From Leptodontidium sp. MPI-SDFR-AT-0119 (lineage: Eukaryota > Ascomycota > Leotiomycetes > Helotiales > Leptodontidiaceae): a DNA stretch of 64,000 nt. The position numbers were made by a program, and so were the translations under genes. The DNA is taken from NCBI GenBank assembly GCA_020726505.1, contig JAHLEZ010000009.1, forward strand, positions 744,001 to 808,000, read 5' to 3'. The notes under the pieces are model-generated. The model was not told the DNA's origin, did no database searches, and was given only the letters and a program-made list of their open reading frames with translations. This document shows, in pieces, positions 35,397-45,000 of the stretch (position 1 is its first letter; each line of letters opens with the position of its first letter).

Positions 35397-36948
35397 GTAT
35401 AGCTTAGAGGAACGTCGTCGGAATAAGATTAGTCGTCAAATATAACGTTTAATGTCTTCCGACAGGATATCCATTTTGGCTTTCGAAACATTATACTGAC
35501 ACCACAGTACCGTTTCGCCCTTGGCCTGCCATCAGATCTCCTCGGTCCCACTACTATTAATCCACACCCCAAAAACATACTATATATAATAAAATAAAAG
35601 GTTACTACTTAGTTACGTGTACTTTACTATAGAGCGGGGCGTTTAAATAGTAAAATAAATTAAAACCTTTTATAGGGTAAGTATATTTTATAGCCTGTTA
35701 ACTTATTAAGCAAGCGCAATAGCGCAAGACGGTTCGAACAATTAAGACTAGAATTAGCCACCATAGTCTCAAGGGTGTTATACTAGACTCATATTACTTA
35801 CGGAGCTACATTGTAAGATAGAGAATAATGATTCTATTGAGGGGGCATTTCTAGGTCTATATAACTACTTTGAGTATCAAGCTTTCGCATCGGTTACTAG
35901 CTTTATTAGCTTTGTATCAAGGGCTCGCATCGGTTATTAGCTTTGTATCGGTTATTAGCTTTGCATCGGTTATTAGCTTTGTATCGGTTATTAGCTTTGC
36001 ATCGGTTATTAAGTTTATTAGCTTTGTACCAAAGGCTCGCATCGGTTATTAGCTTTATATTAAGTTTATTAGCTTTGTATCGAAGGCTCGCATCGGTTAT
36101 TAGCTTTGTATTGGTTGTTTACATGAAGCTCTTGTATGTGGCTAGTATTCTTATATACATCTCGTGGAAACTTAAGGGTGTCTCCCGAATTAAACCTTAA
36201 AGCGATTATTAAGATCTGAAATCGGCACCGCGTCTATTTGCCACCAAGGATGACTCACAAAAAGGGTCAGAAATAGGACCCGTGTAATACGTTATTATTT
36301 TAGTATTAAATAAAATTAAAGAGATCCGCTACTTAACTAGTTCCTTCACTATTAACTTTAATCTAGCTTATTCTTTTCTCTTTTAAACACAAATATACAC
36401 TCTCCCGTCGCTATAAACCGTCTTCTTTACGCGTCTTCTCTTCTTATTAAAAGCATTGTCGCCATAATACTACTTTATAATAACACCACAGACGTAATAG
36501 GAGGCAGCTCGCCCGACTTTGACCTACTATTATCTATATTAACAAGCGCAATCAAGGATTTTTAATTCGCCCTCTTTCTCGAAAACTTAGAGGTATTATT
36601 CTTTTAGGCTAGCCTGGCTAATATTATAAAGTGGAGTGTAAATAAGTATCCGAACGACACTATTGAGGTCGTCACTAAGGTTACTATTATAAGTAGTCTT
36701 ACTCCTAATTTACGAACGCTAACTTAATGCCTATATAATAAAAAGAGGTGCACGTTACTACTATCACTAGTCTCCTTAAAACCTATAACGCCTATCCCGT
36801 CCCCCTTTATAACTACTCTTTCCTAGTTAATTCTACTAAGGAATTCTTCGAGCTTGCTAATATAATTACCTCCGTTAGTATTAATATAACTATCGGGCTA
36901 TCTAAACGCCTTGCAATCACAGATCTACTACTTATACAGTTATTTTCA
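35397..36948. other. Unclassified segment with a minisatellite
   Basis: At 35400-35560 composition is near normal and the stretch may be a scrap of host DNA. The rest is AT-rich. A tandem repeat fills 35877-36116. A plus-strand open stretch of 67 codons at 36748-36951 runs into the DNA transposon and resumes in frame after it (SYEKSLYNPYHRSS from 40432), so the transposon interrupted an older readable frame of unknown identity. Confidence 0.5.
35877..36116 (+). repeat. Minisatellite, 18-bp units ATCGGTTATTAGCTTTGY
   Basis: At least seven copies of an 18-bp unit, alternating GTATCGG and GCATCGG starts, plus longer units containing AAGTTTATTAGCTTTGT and AAGGCTCGC. The peptide it could encode (YRLLALHRLLAL...) is an artefact of the repeat. 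It is not a CRISPR array: the units are contiguous, with no spacers. Confidence 0.85.
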
Positions 36949-36950
36949 TA

Positions 36951-36991
36951 ACGTGTGTTAATAAGCGATCTCAGCCGACCCCACCACTTTT
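36951..36991 (+). repeat. Left terminal inverted repeat
   Basis: Starts ACGTGTGTTAATAAGCGA and ends ACCCCACCACTTTT. Mirrors 40392-40431 with a handful of mostly transition differences and one extra base. Confidence 0.9.
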
Positions 36992-37096
36992 TCGCATCTA
37001 CCCCTCCCCTAGCCCCCCTCTATATAACACCTACCTTTAATATCTCCACAATAATACTACCGAATCACCTGAAATTTGGCATACTTGTAGTTGTAT

Positions 37097-39007
37097 ATGG
37101 AGCCATCACGATCCTCTAAGCGCGTGTAAGGGCTGGCCCCCGATGGCTCACAGAATTCGAAACGGCGGCCAAAACTAAACACTAACTCTTTCCCGGCATT
37201 TGAGGAACTCCACGGTACCTAGACACGCCAAATAGCCCCTACAAAGCGTCGTAGAGCGAAGACGACTAAATCTAATACTAAAAGGCCTACTCTTGATCCT
37301 GCGACTTCTTCACTATAAGTATAGCGCTAGAAAACAAGTGCGGGGGGGCTAGATTAAGAGGTAGTGGATGTGACTTCTTCTCCTATATAGATTCGTACGC
37401 TTACGACTGCCCTTATAAAGAAGCCCTCAGTCTTTGATCCTAAGGTGTTATTCGACAAGGAACTACAGAACGTTAGCTTTAATATATGGCTAATTATTAA
37501 TAAGAGTAAACAATATACTATTATAAAGAATTAGGATATAAACTCTATCTCTGATCGAATCACTTATAAACGATTATGTGAAGTAATATAGAGAATGGCG
37601 GTAGAGCTATAGACCGAACGACGGAGCCTTTTATTGTCTAAAAAGCCTATTCGACAGGCCTTTGAGTTTCTCTTTGGGAATCCGAAAACCCTTACGTTGA
37701 CTCTTGATGTGAGAGATCAAGAGACATTTGACGATACTATAGTCCCCCTTAGAATATATAAGTATAAAAGGATGACGTTAGCTAATGAGATTATAATAAA
37801 TGTGTATTACAAAACCCCGGAAGATCTAGAAATCTCAAGTTCGGACGATAAGAGATCTATAGGCAAAGGGAAGAAGAGATCTAAGGGTAAATCTAAAGCG
37901 GATAAAGCCTAGGATACTATGAGACTTACTCCTTTAGGCCGAGAAAACAGCGAAATCGATGCCCTGGATAGTGATCCCTTTTCAGGAATCCTTGAAGACG
38001 ACGAAGGTACAGAGCCAAGGACTAGTCCTACGCCTAGAGACTCCGTGACTCGGCGTATGTTAGATACTAAACGCCAAAAGGAAAAGGAGTATATACCTAA
38101 AGAAGTGACCCGCGTAGAGATCTTTTATATTAATAACTGTATAGAGCGCTTGTATAATAATAAGAAAAAGTGTTATTACGTTATAAAAAGAGTAGGAACG
38201 CATTACGCTATTAATATAAAACGATAGTAAGAGTAAGCAACTATAATTAACGCTAAAGCTCTAAGAGTTACGAAAACTTAACCGCCAGCGGAATAGCTAG
38301 TCGACTTCGCTGAAGGTGCCTTAAGAACTAACTATAAGCCAAAGCTTATTAGCGCGAGGAAAGTAGATTAAACTATAGTAGAAACTATAACTAAAGTTAA
38401 TGAGAGCTCCTCCTCTATTAATAAGTTAACTCAACTCTTGTTATTATAAACGGTATAAAACATAACAAATCAAGTGCTAACTCCTGTAATTATTCCGACT
38501 TTCTCTAGTACTCTTAGACCTTCTATAGCATCGGAATCTTATTATCCTGGGCAGTCGAATAGGCCTTAAGTATATACAAATCTACTATAAAATCCGGCTC
38601 TTAAATCATCTGGGCATACCTTTATACCCTCACTATCGTCACCCCTCAAACTATTAGACGATGATAAGAATGAGGTAAAACTAATAGGCTAATAGATAAT
38701 TTAAAAAGAGAAGAATTTTAAACGGAAAGAGTAATTAAGTAGAGGTTTTAAGCTTATAAAAAAGGCCTTTATTATAGACGTGAGCTAATTAAGAGATATT
38801 CCCTTTATTACCTCTCTTAATATTCTAGCGGGTATTACTTACTATATTAAAGACTACGTTTCTAAATTTAAGAAGGTTTATAAGGAGAATAGATACGCTG
38901 TAGTTGACTTAATTAACTTTAGTAATGGCGCTATAGGGAGACAAGATATAATAGGTGTAGGGTTAAGTGAGGATATTAACGACCCCGACTTTTTTATTAA
39001 TTACTGA
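37097..39007 (+). pseudogene. Unrecognised passenger/second ORF of the DNA transposon (about 636 aa before RIP)
   Basis: From ATG 37097 to TGA 39005-39007 a single frame runs 637 codons. Every interruption is TAA or TAG, as RIP of CAA/CAG/TGG would make, and no TGA occurs before the end, so it was one intact coding region. N-terminal part: basic, MEPSRSSKR with a nuclear-localisation-like KRRRAKTTK at about residue 60. Middle (about 115-235): ELQNVSFNIWLIINKSKQY, then RQAFEFLFGNPKTLTLTLDV and LANEIIINVYYKTPEDLE. Next, a Lys/Gly/Ser linker (GKGKKRSKGKSK) and an acidic Ser/Pro-rich part. C-terminal part: ITYYIKDYVSKFKK and DPDFFINY. I know no family with this order. It may be an accessory transposition protein or a captured host gene; nuclear location is an inference. 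Confidence 0.75.
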
Positions 39008-39259
39008 GTTTTTTCGTTAAGTAATAATTAATAAAGAATAAATATATCTAGGATATCGTATTCCCTTTGTTTTTATAATTAATTGCGTTAAATTACGTTA
39101 ATTTTACATGTTATATTTCGCCTGGGATGCCCCCTCCCCGCATCTCACATTATACCTTTACTTTTACTTAGTACTACTTAATTAGGAAATTATTATTAAA
39201 TTAATAAATGTTTACTTTCTTTATATCTTTTACTGTAATTACTATTAAATAGTATATGT

Positions 39260-40246
39260 TTAGGTTATCCTATAATTCTTAAAATGCGCTCTCGCTCTTT
39301 GTGTAGCTTCTGGACCGGTTCCTGACTTTCTTATTATAAATTCAAGAAAAGACTAGTAAGATACGTGGTTTCTACGCTCTTTATAGTAGTTCCTGTGAAT
39401 CTAATACTTTAAATCCCTAAAACTCTCTTTAATAAGATTAAAATCAGGCGAATATAAAGGCAGGAACTTCAACTAGACCCCCTTGCGCCGGTATGTTATT
39501 AATATCTCTCTAATATTTTTATAGTGAATTAAAGCGTTGTCTAATATAACGACTAATTAAGGACTAAGAAAGGGGTTATATAAAGGTAATAAATAATCTA
39601 CTAAGAAATCTTGTACAATATCTATAATACAAGTACCCTCTAACGTATAGGATGTTATATAGCCGTCTATAGTATATGCCGCTAATATAGAGACTCTTTC
39701 CCTGTATACTAGCCATTAAGAAACCTTTGCCTCAGCGCCTTTATGAGACTAACTAAAGGTCTAATCTCTATTCTTTTCGTCACTTCTAGACTCGTCGACA
39801 GTAACTACTTGATCTATAGAGAAATCTTATATAAAATCAAGTTATATTATCCTTAGTTCCTCATTCCGTTAAGCCGTAACGTATTTAAGTCGTTTCTAGG
39901 TAATCTTAATACGTTTGAGAGTACAGTAAATCGTTAATATAAACGTATTTATATTATATACCTTAGAAAGAAAGATCTTTAGCTCGTCTAAGTATATCTA
40001 AGGCCTCTGATTTAATAGGAGTTTTAGGGCCTTTTCATACTCTAATTAAAGTATAAGAACTGGCCTTCTAGAGAGAGGCAAAGCCTTAAATCCCTTCTCT
40101 AACCTCTTCTTAATTCGATACACAGTTTGTACGGAAGTGCTATATATTACTGCGATTTACTGAAGGTAGTCGAATAGGAGGGGGCCTGGTTCGTTTAAGG
40201 TATACTCGATGTCCGCCACAACGGATGTAGGTAATCTAGTAGGCAT
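39260..40246 (-). pseudogene. Tc1/mariner-type DDE transposase (RIP-inactivated)
   Basis: A 329-codon frame on the minus strand from ATG (40244-40246, MPTRLPTSVVADIEY) to TAA (39260-39262), broken only by TAA/TAG codons. An N-terminal helix-turn-helix-like part (LQ.IAVIYSTSVQTVYRIKKRL) is followed by the catalytic core: first Asp in VVTVDESRSDEK, second in VVILDNALIHYK, and the third acidic position in LPLYSPDFNLIKESF, where the usual NPIEE reads NLIKE. That loses the catalytic Glu by a G-to-A change. Length and motifs fit the fungal DDE endonucleases of Tc1/mariner elements, which cut and rejoin the element ends at TA sites. Confidence 0.9.
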
Positions 40247-40391
40247 GGCATAATAACAAAAATTAGTTCGCTAGAAAGCGCAAAGTGGTAGCTTTAAATT
40301 GACGTATCTACGAAGTATTTTGAGTATTGCGTTGTGAAGTTATGTGAGGGGGGGGCGAATATGGCAGATGGCGGGGGGGAACTTGGAAATC

Positions 40392-40431
40392 AAAAGTGGT
40401 GGGGTCGCTTAAATCGATTATTAATACACGT
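40392..40431 (-). repeat. Right terminal inverted repeat
   Basis: Reverse complement starts ACGTGTATTAATAATCGA and ends ACCCCACCACTTTT; partner of 36951-36991. TA follows at 40432-40433. Confidence 0.9.
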
Positions 40432-40433
40432 TA

Positions 40434-41507
40434 TGAAAAGAGCTTGTACAATCCGTATCATCGATCCTCACAGTTGAGTCTCGCCACGACGCTTTCTTTC
40501 GGCACCTTAAAGGGAAAGCACTTAATCTAGCGCCTTTTGACACTAATATCAGTGACATTTAAGTATATAACCTCGCCCTCTCGTTTATTATTCCTGGGTC
40601 TTATTATACTGAGATTTCACTGCCTATCTTCTTTACCCTAAATATTTCCGACTAAATATTAGCTAACTCTATAGAACTATCCCTTCGAGAGTTTGAGTGG
40701 GACCCTGCGTAGATGACGTTTATTATAGAAGCTAGTAAGCAGTTACTAGTTAGCTGGGTTAACTAGCTTAATATGCCGGTTTATACGCCGCTAAATATTA
40801 CGGTAAAGGGGAAAGGGACAGTAGTTATACTACTAGGAATAAATAGGGTAGTATTTGCGGTAGTAACAACACAATAACCCGACAATACTAATAATCTTAC
40901 TCTTGCGACGCTAGCAGGGCCAGTAATTTTGACATTGTCTTAAGAGAGCGTTGAATTTTCAACCTTCAGTTATTTCGGAGATAATATATTTGTTTAGAAG
41001 GATTCTAATAGTTTTTGATTTTATTATAGAGAGTCTGTTTAAATGTCGGTAATAATATAAATTTGAATTCAACGATACTAGTCGAAGTTAAGCGGCTTGA
41101 ACGATTACTTGTCCGGCTCTTTATAATTTGTGATATATCTAGAGAAGTTTCTTAGATAATAGGTTTGTTCGCTAACTAATTAAGCTCGGGGTTACACACT
41201 ATAAGTTCAGATCTAAGGAAGGATATCTTAAATGTAAATAGAATTATAATAAATGTCAATGTTATAAATTACTAACGAGATTTCTCGATACGCTTCGTAA
41301 ACTTACTCTCTTGCCTATGCCACCGCTGGAGATTCTGTTCTATTAAAGCTGCCTTTATAACTATATCGCGGACTACCTGAAACTGTTTTGCTATTAACTC
41401 GCGTCTGTCTTTTTCTAGCCTTTTCATTTCTTCTCCGATTTCTAGGCGTATCTTTTGTTACAGGAAAGTATCAGCTAATACTTGGCTAACTTTTCAGTCG
41501 ATTTCGG
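40434..41507. other. Unclassified DNA between DNA transposon and chromovirus
   Basis: Continues the sequence interrupted by the DNA transposon. Mostly AT-rich without recognisable domains. Its right end (41272-41495) holds a readable minus-strand coiled-coil frame, listed separately. Confidence 0.5.
41272..41495 (-). pseudogene. C-terminal fragment of an unknown coiled-coil protein
   Basis: The minus strand reads about 73 codons ending at TAG 41272-41274, with one internal stop: KVSQVLADTFL, a stop, QKIRLEIGEEMKRLEKDRRE, then KQFQVVRDIVIKAALIEQNL and FTKRIEKSR. Heptad-like Leu/Ile spacing and charge suggest a coiled coil. The frame is cut on its 5' side by the chromovirus LTR at 41508, so the rest of the gene is elsewhere or lost. 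Composition is closer to normal than its surroundings. Family not recognised. Confidence 0.45.
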
Positions 41508-41754
41508 TGTGACGCTTGCCCTAGAAAGACGGCAGTCACGTGTAACTGACGCCTCACATATTAACACAGGACATATAACAATACTAAGCATCAACTTAGA
41601 ATCTATAATTACAGAGGAAAGAAGGTAAGAAAAGAATAAGTTTATATATAAGAGGTTACTATGCCTAGCACTATAGTAATCTCAGTACGTCTTAATCGGG
41701 CAGTACTAAGTGGAGCTAGTGGAAATAAGGCTTTAGGCAGCGACAGTCGTTACA
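41508..41754 (-). repeat. 3' LTR of the minus-strand chromovirus
   Basis: 247 bp, starting TGTGACGCTTGCCC on the plus strand; pairs with 48716-48962. Confidence 0.9.
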
Positions 41755-41775
41755 CTACCCCCCCCCCCCCCTCTA
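41755..41775 (-). other. Polypurine tract of the minus-strand chromovirus
   Basis: On the minus strand TCTAGA is followed by a long G run and TAG, directly before the LTR. Confidence 0.8.
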
Positions 41776-41859
41776 GAAAAAGCTCGTCCTCGAGCGTTAG
41801 TTTATCTTCTTGTTACTATCGAGGTCGTCGTAGTCGTTAATACTATCTTCTTATACTTT

Positions 41860-42030
41860 AATTTATTTAGGTAACTTAGTAGGGGGTCCTACTTACTTAG
41901 GGTGACTAAGGTGGAAATTCCTGACTTTATACGGAGCGTACTTAAGGTTAAAAGCGTCGTACTAGTCTAAGTTAACGTCTTAATTAAGCCAAGTAACACA
42001 GTAAAATAGAGTCTTGCCCTTCTTACGGCA
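41860..42030 (-). pseudogene. Chromodomain end of chromovirus pol
   Basis: Minus-strand reading: LFYCVTWLN, stop (Trp position), DVNLD, stop, YDAFNLKYAPYKVRNFHLSHPK, then GPPTKLPK. This is the usual chromodomain plus tail of fungal chromoviruses. The tail ends SINDYDDLDSNK just before the polypurine tract, as in the neighbouring plus-strand element (IDDYNDLEDD). Confidence 0.85.
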
Positions 42031-45000
42031 AGTAAGCACTTCTTTTAATTCTTACTCGTTGTCACTTATAATATTAATCGGCGGGGGGGCATCTTATACT
42101 TGGCCTAGTAAGGGATTATTAGGGTCTCGACGAAGCTTACTAGCCAGAAAGACGTTATAGACCTTTATACTCGCTAGTAACTCTAGGCAGTATAAGTGTC
42201 CTACCTTCTCGAGTACTCTAAATAGTTTATTAATTAGTATATTTAACTTCTTAAACAGACGGAGTGTCTTGAAGTAACACATATTAAGCCAGATTAGGTT
42301 GTCTTTATTAAAGTCGACATCGCGGCGAGAGGCGTTATAAGACTTAGCTATTTTAGCTTAGGCTATAGTAAGGTTCGACCGAGTTATGTCTTATACTTTC
42401 TTATAGCGTTAAGTATAGTTAATGGCTTATTAAGTGTTTAACTTATTAGCGGGGGTAACTAAGTCTAGTAAGTTAATTTTTTAGTCCTAATTCGTGCGTG
42501 GTGCGTATTTATAGATTACCTTAAATAGAGAGAGTTCCCTTAGGGAATTGTGTAAGAGGGACATTTAGGCGTAGTTTATAATAAGGAGGTACTCTAATTA
42601 GTCGTCTTAATAATACGTAACAAAAGGTCAGAGTCGTTTTTATAAGTATTAATTATATACTTCGGTTTAGCCGTCTGTCTATAAGTAGTTAATAGCGGAC
42701 AGCTGTCTTATAGTTCCGAGGATCTTACCAAAGACAGTCCAAAACTTAGAGACAAATTAGGGGCCTTTATTAGAAGTAATAGTTAAGGGAGCGCTAAAGT
42801 AACAATATATATAATATATATATATAATAGCTAGCTTCCAAGTATTTGTCGTCTTCTAGTAAGGGATACTAATCGCTTGTTTATTAAATCTATTAATAAA
42901 GACGAGGACATTGTCGAATCTATACTTGTCTTTAGTAAAGAAGTAGTAGTCTATAGTAATATATTCTTATAGTTTAAACGGAATAAGGAGAGGATAAAGG
43001 AGTCTAGGCTTTTTATCCCGGGAGACTTAAATTCGTTAGTAAGTATAATAGTTACAGTAGTATTACTAAACTATCGACGTGATTCCGTGCCACTAGTACT
43101 AAGAAGAGAGTATTTAAATCGTCTTTTTAGCACTGGGGTGTACTATAGTAACTCGATTATAGACTTCTCGAATAAGGAGGGTTCGGAGGTGATTAATATT
43201 AGGGACTAAGAGGCGGCCGTCGTGGAGTAAGAGGTCATCTTTTAGGCTGAGTTTACTTAAAGAGTCTAATATAGCTTATTTATATAAAGCTTATAAGGAA
43301 AGAGTAGTACGATTAACCTCTAGGATTTGCTATATAACAGAGAATATTAATGTGAAGGCAGCGAGCTTAACGTCGGCCACTAGCGCGTCAGCGTCGTCAG
43401 GCGGCTGCAACTTTATAAATAGTAAGCTAAGGTTAACTTAGTCTTAGCGTAAGAGTTATTAAAGGCGTTAAGTCTTCTTCATAGAGTTCTATTAATTTAA
43501 CTCGTTTAACTTACGGGAAAGTGTGTCTATTAGGGGGTTATAAATTCTAAGGCGGTACGTGATTATGAAATTATAATCTACTAAAAGCTCTACTTATTGT
43601 GCTTGCTTAGTATTCAATTGCTTAAAGGTTATAAAGTATTTTAAGACCTTATAGTCTATTATAACACAGACTTAGTAGGGGGCTCTTACTAACTCAGTAC
43701 GCTAGTGCCTAAAGGATTTAATAATAGTTAGTATCTCTTTGTCGTATATTACGTAATTGAGTTTAATAAGTAGTATAATCTTTAAAAAGAAAGTAATAGG
43801 GAACTAATCGTCGCCGTATTATTAAAAAAGAACTCCGGCTATAATATTATTACTAGTATTTATCTTTAAGAGGCAAGGTAAATCCTGTTAGTAGTGTCTT
43901 AAGAGAAGTGCGGACGTGAGAGTGTGTTTTAGGAGGTCGAAGGCGTCTTTATATTTTATAGTAAAGCGGAAGGGAACGTTATTCTTAGTTAATTAAATAA
44001 GAGGTTTCGCTATAATACTATAATCGCGGATAAATCTTTAATAGAAGTTATAAAAACTAAAGAAGGACTACACGCCTTTAATAAAACTAAAGTAAGTCTA
44101 TTTACGAACGACAAAGACCTTCTCAGGATTAACTTTTAGGCTAAAGGTTAATATAATAAATCTTAAGTACTTAGTTTACGTTACTTTAAACTTACATTTC
44201 TTTAAGTCGGCCTATAACTTAGTGTCGTATAAGCGTTAAAGCACTTTTTTGACGTGGAGCTAGTATTATAAGGGGTCCTTAGAGTATATAAGAATGTCGT
44301 TTAAGTACGTTATATAGAAATCATTAAGGTAGTCGAAGAGAATATCGTTTATATAGCGCTAATAAGTAGTAGGTCTATTAATTAGGCCAAATAAGAGAAC
44401 TTTGCACTTATATACGCTATACCTCGTACGGAAGGTAATATACTCCTTTAATACTAAGTCTATTTAAATTTAATAAAAGGCTTAACAAATGTCTAATTTA
44501 ATAAAAATACAAGCGTTAGTTATACGAGCTAAGGTCTTATTAATTAGAAGTAAAGGGTATTAGTCCTTTTAAGTAAGGGAATTCAGTACTCGGAAATTAA
44601 TATATAACCACAGGGAGCTATTCGACTTCTTAATAAAGAGGATAAGGGCAGTAAATAGTACTTAAGACGGCTTAATAAATCCTTTATTTAAGTTATTTAT
44701 AATATATTCTTTAATAGCCTCAAGTTCTTTAGTCGACATCTTATATAATAACGAATACTTAAGTACTTTTTTACCCTCCCCTTTTAGCTTAATTTTGTAA
44801 TTATATAAGCGATAAGGGGGGAGAATATTACTTTTTACTTTAGAGAATACGTGAGTCTAATTAGCGTATTCCGGGGGAACTATTAGTTTAGCGTCTAGCT
44901 CTTAAATAGAGAGTACAAACTATATGACTAATTAGCGGCGGTGAGTGAGTTCGACAGTTAGGGCTAATATAATAGCGGCTTTCTCTCGCTCTTAGTTTCT

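Larger units (their letters stand above)
36951..40431. mobile_element. Two-gene TIR DNA transposon with Tc1/mariner-type transposase, 3.48 kb
   Basis: Terminal inverted repeats of about 41 bp, 36951-36991 and 40392-40431: both start ACGTGT.TTAATAA.CGAT and end CGACCCCACCACTTTT. TA flanks each end (36949-36950, 40432-40433), the Tc1/mariner target duplication. It carries a minus-strand transposase (39260-40246) and, convergent with it, a plus-strand frame of about 637 codons (37097-39007). At nearly twice the usual size for Tc1/mariner elements, it is a composite or two-gene element. Damage is RIP-type throughout. Confidence 0.88.

Noticed and set aside
35877..36116. CRISPR-like array
   Set aside because: Units are contiguous without unique spacers, and the DNA is eukaryotic.
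35877..36200. Open frames over the tandem repeat (60 and 85 codons)
   Set aside because: They arise because the 18-bp unit has no stop in these frames; no start context or domain.
42094..42282. Minus-strand 62-codon ORF
   Set aside because: Not a separate gene; it is a piece of the chromovirus pol between integrase and chromodomain.
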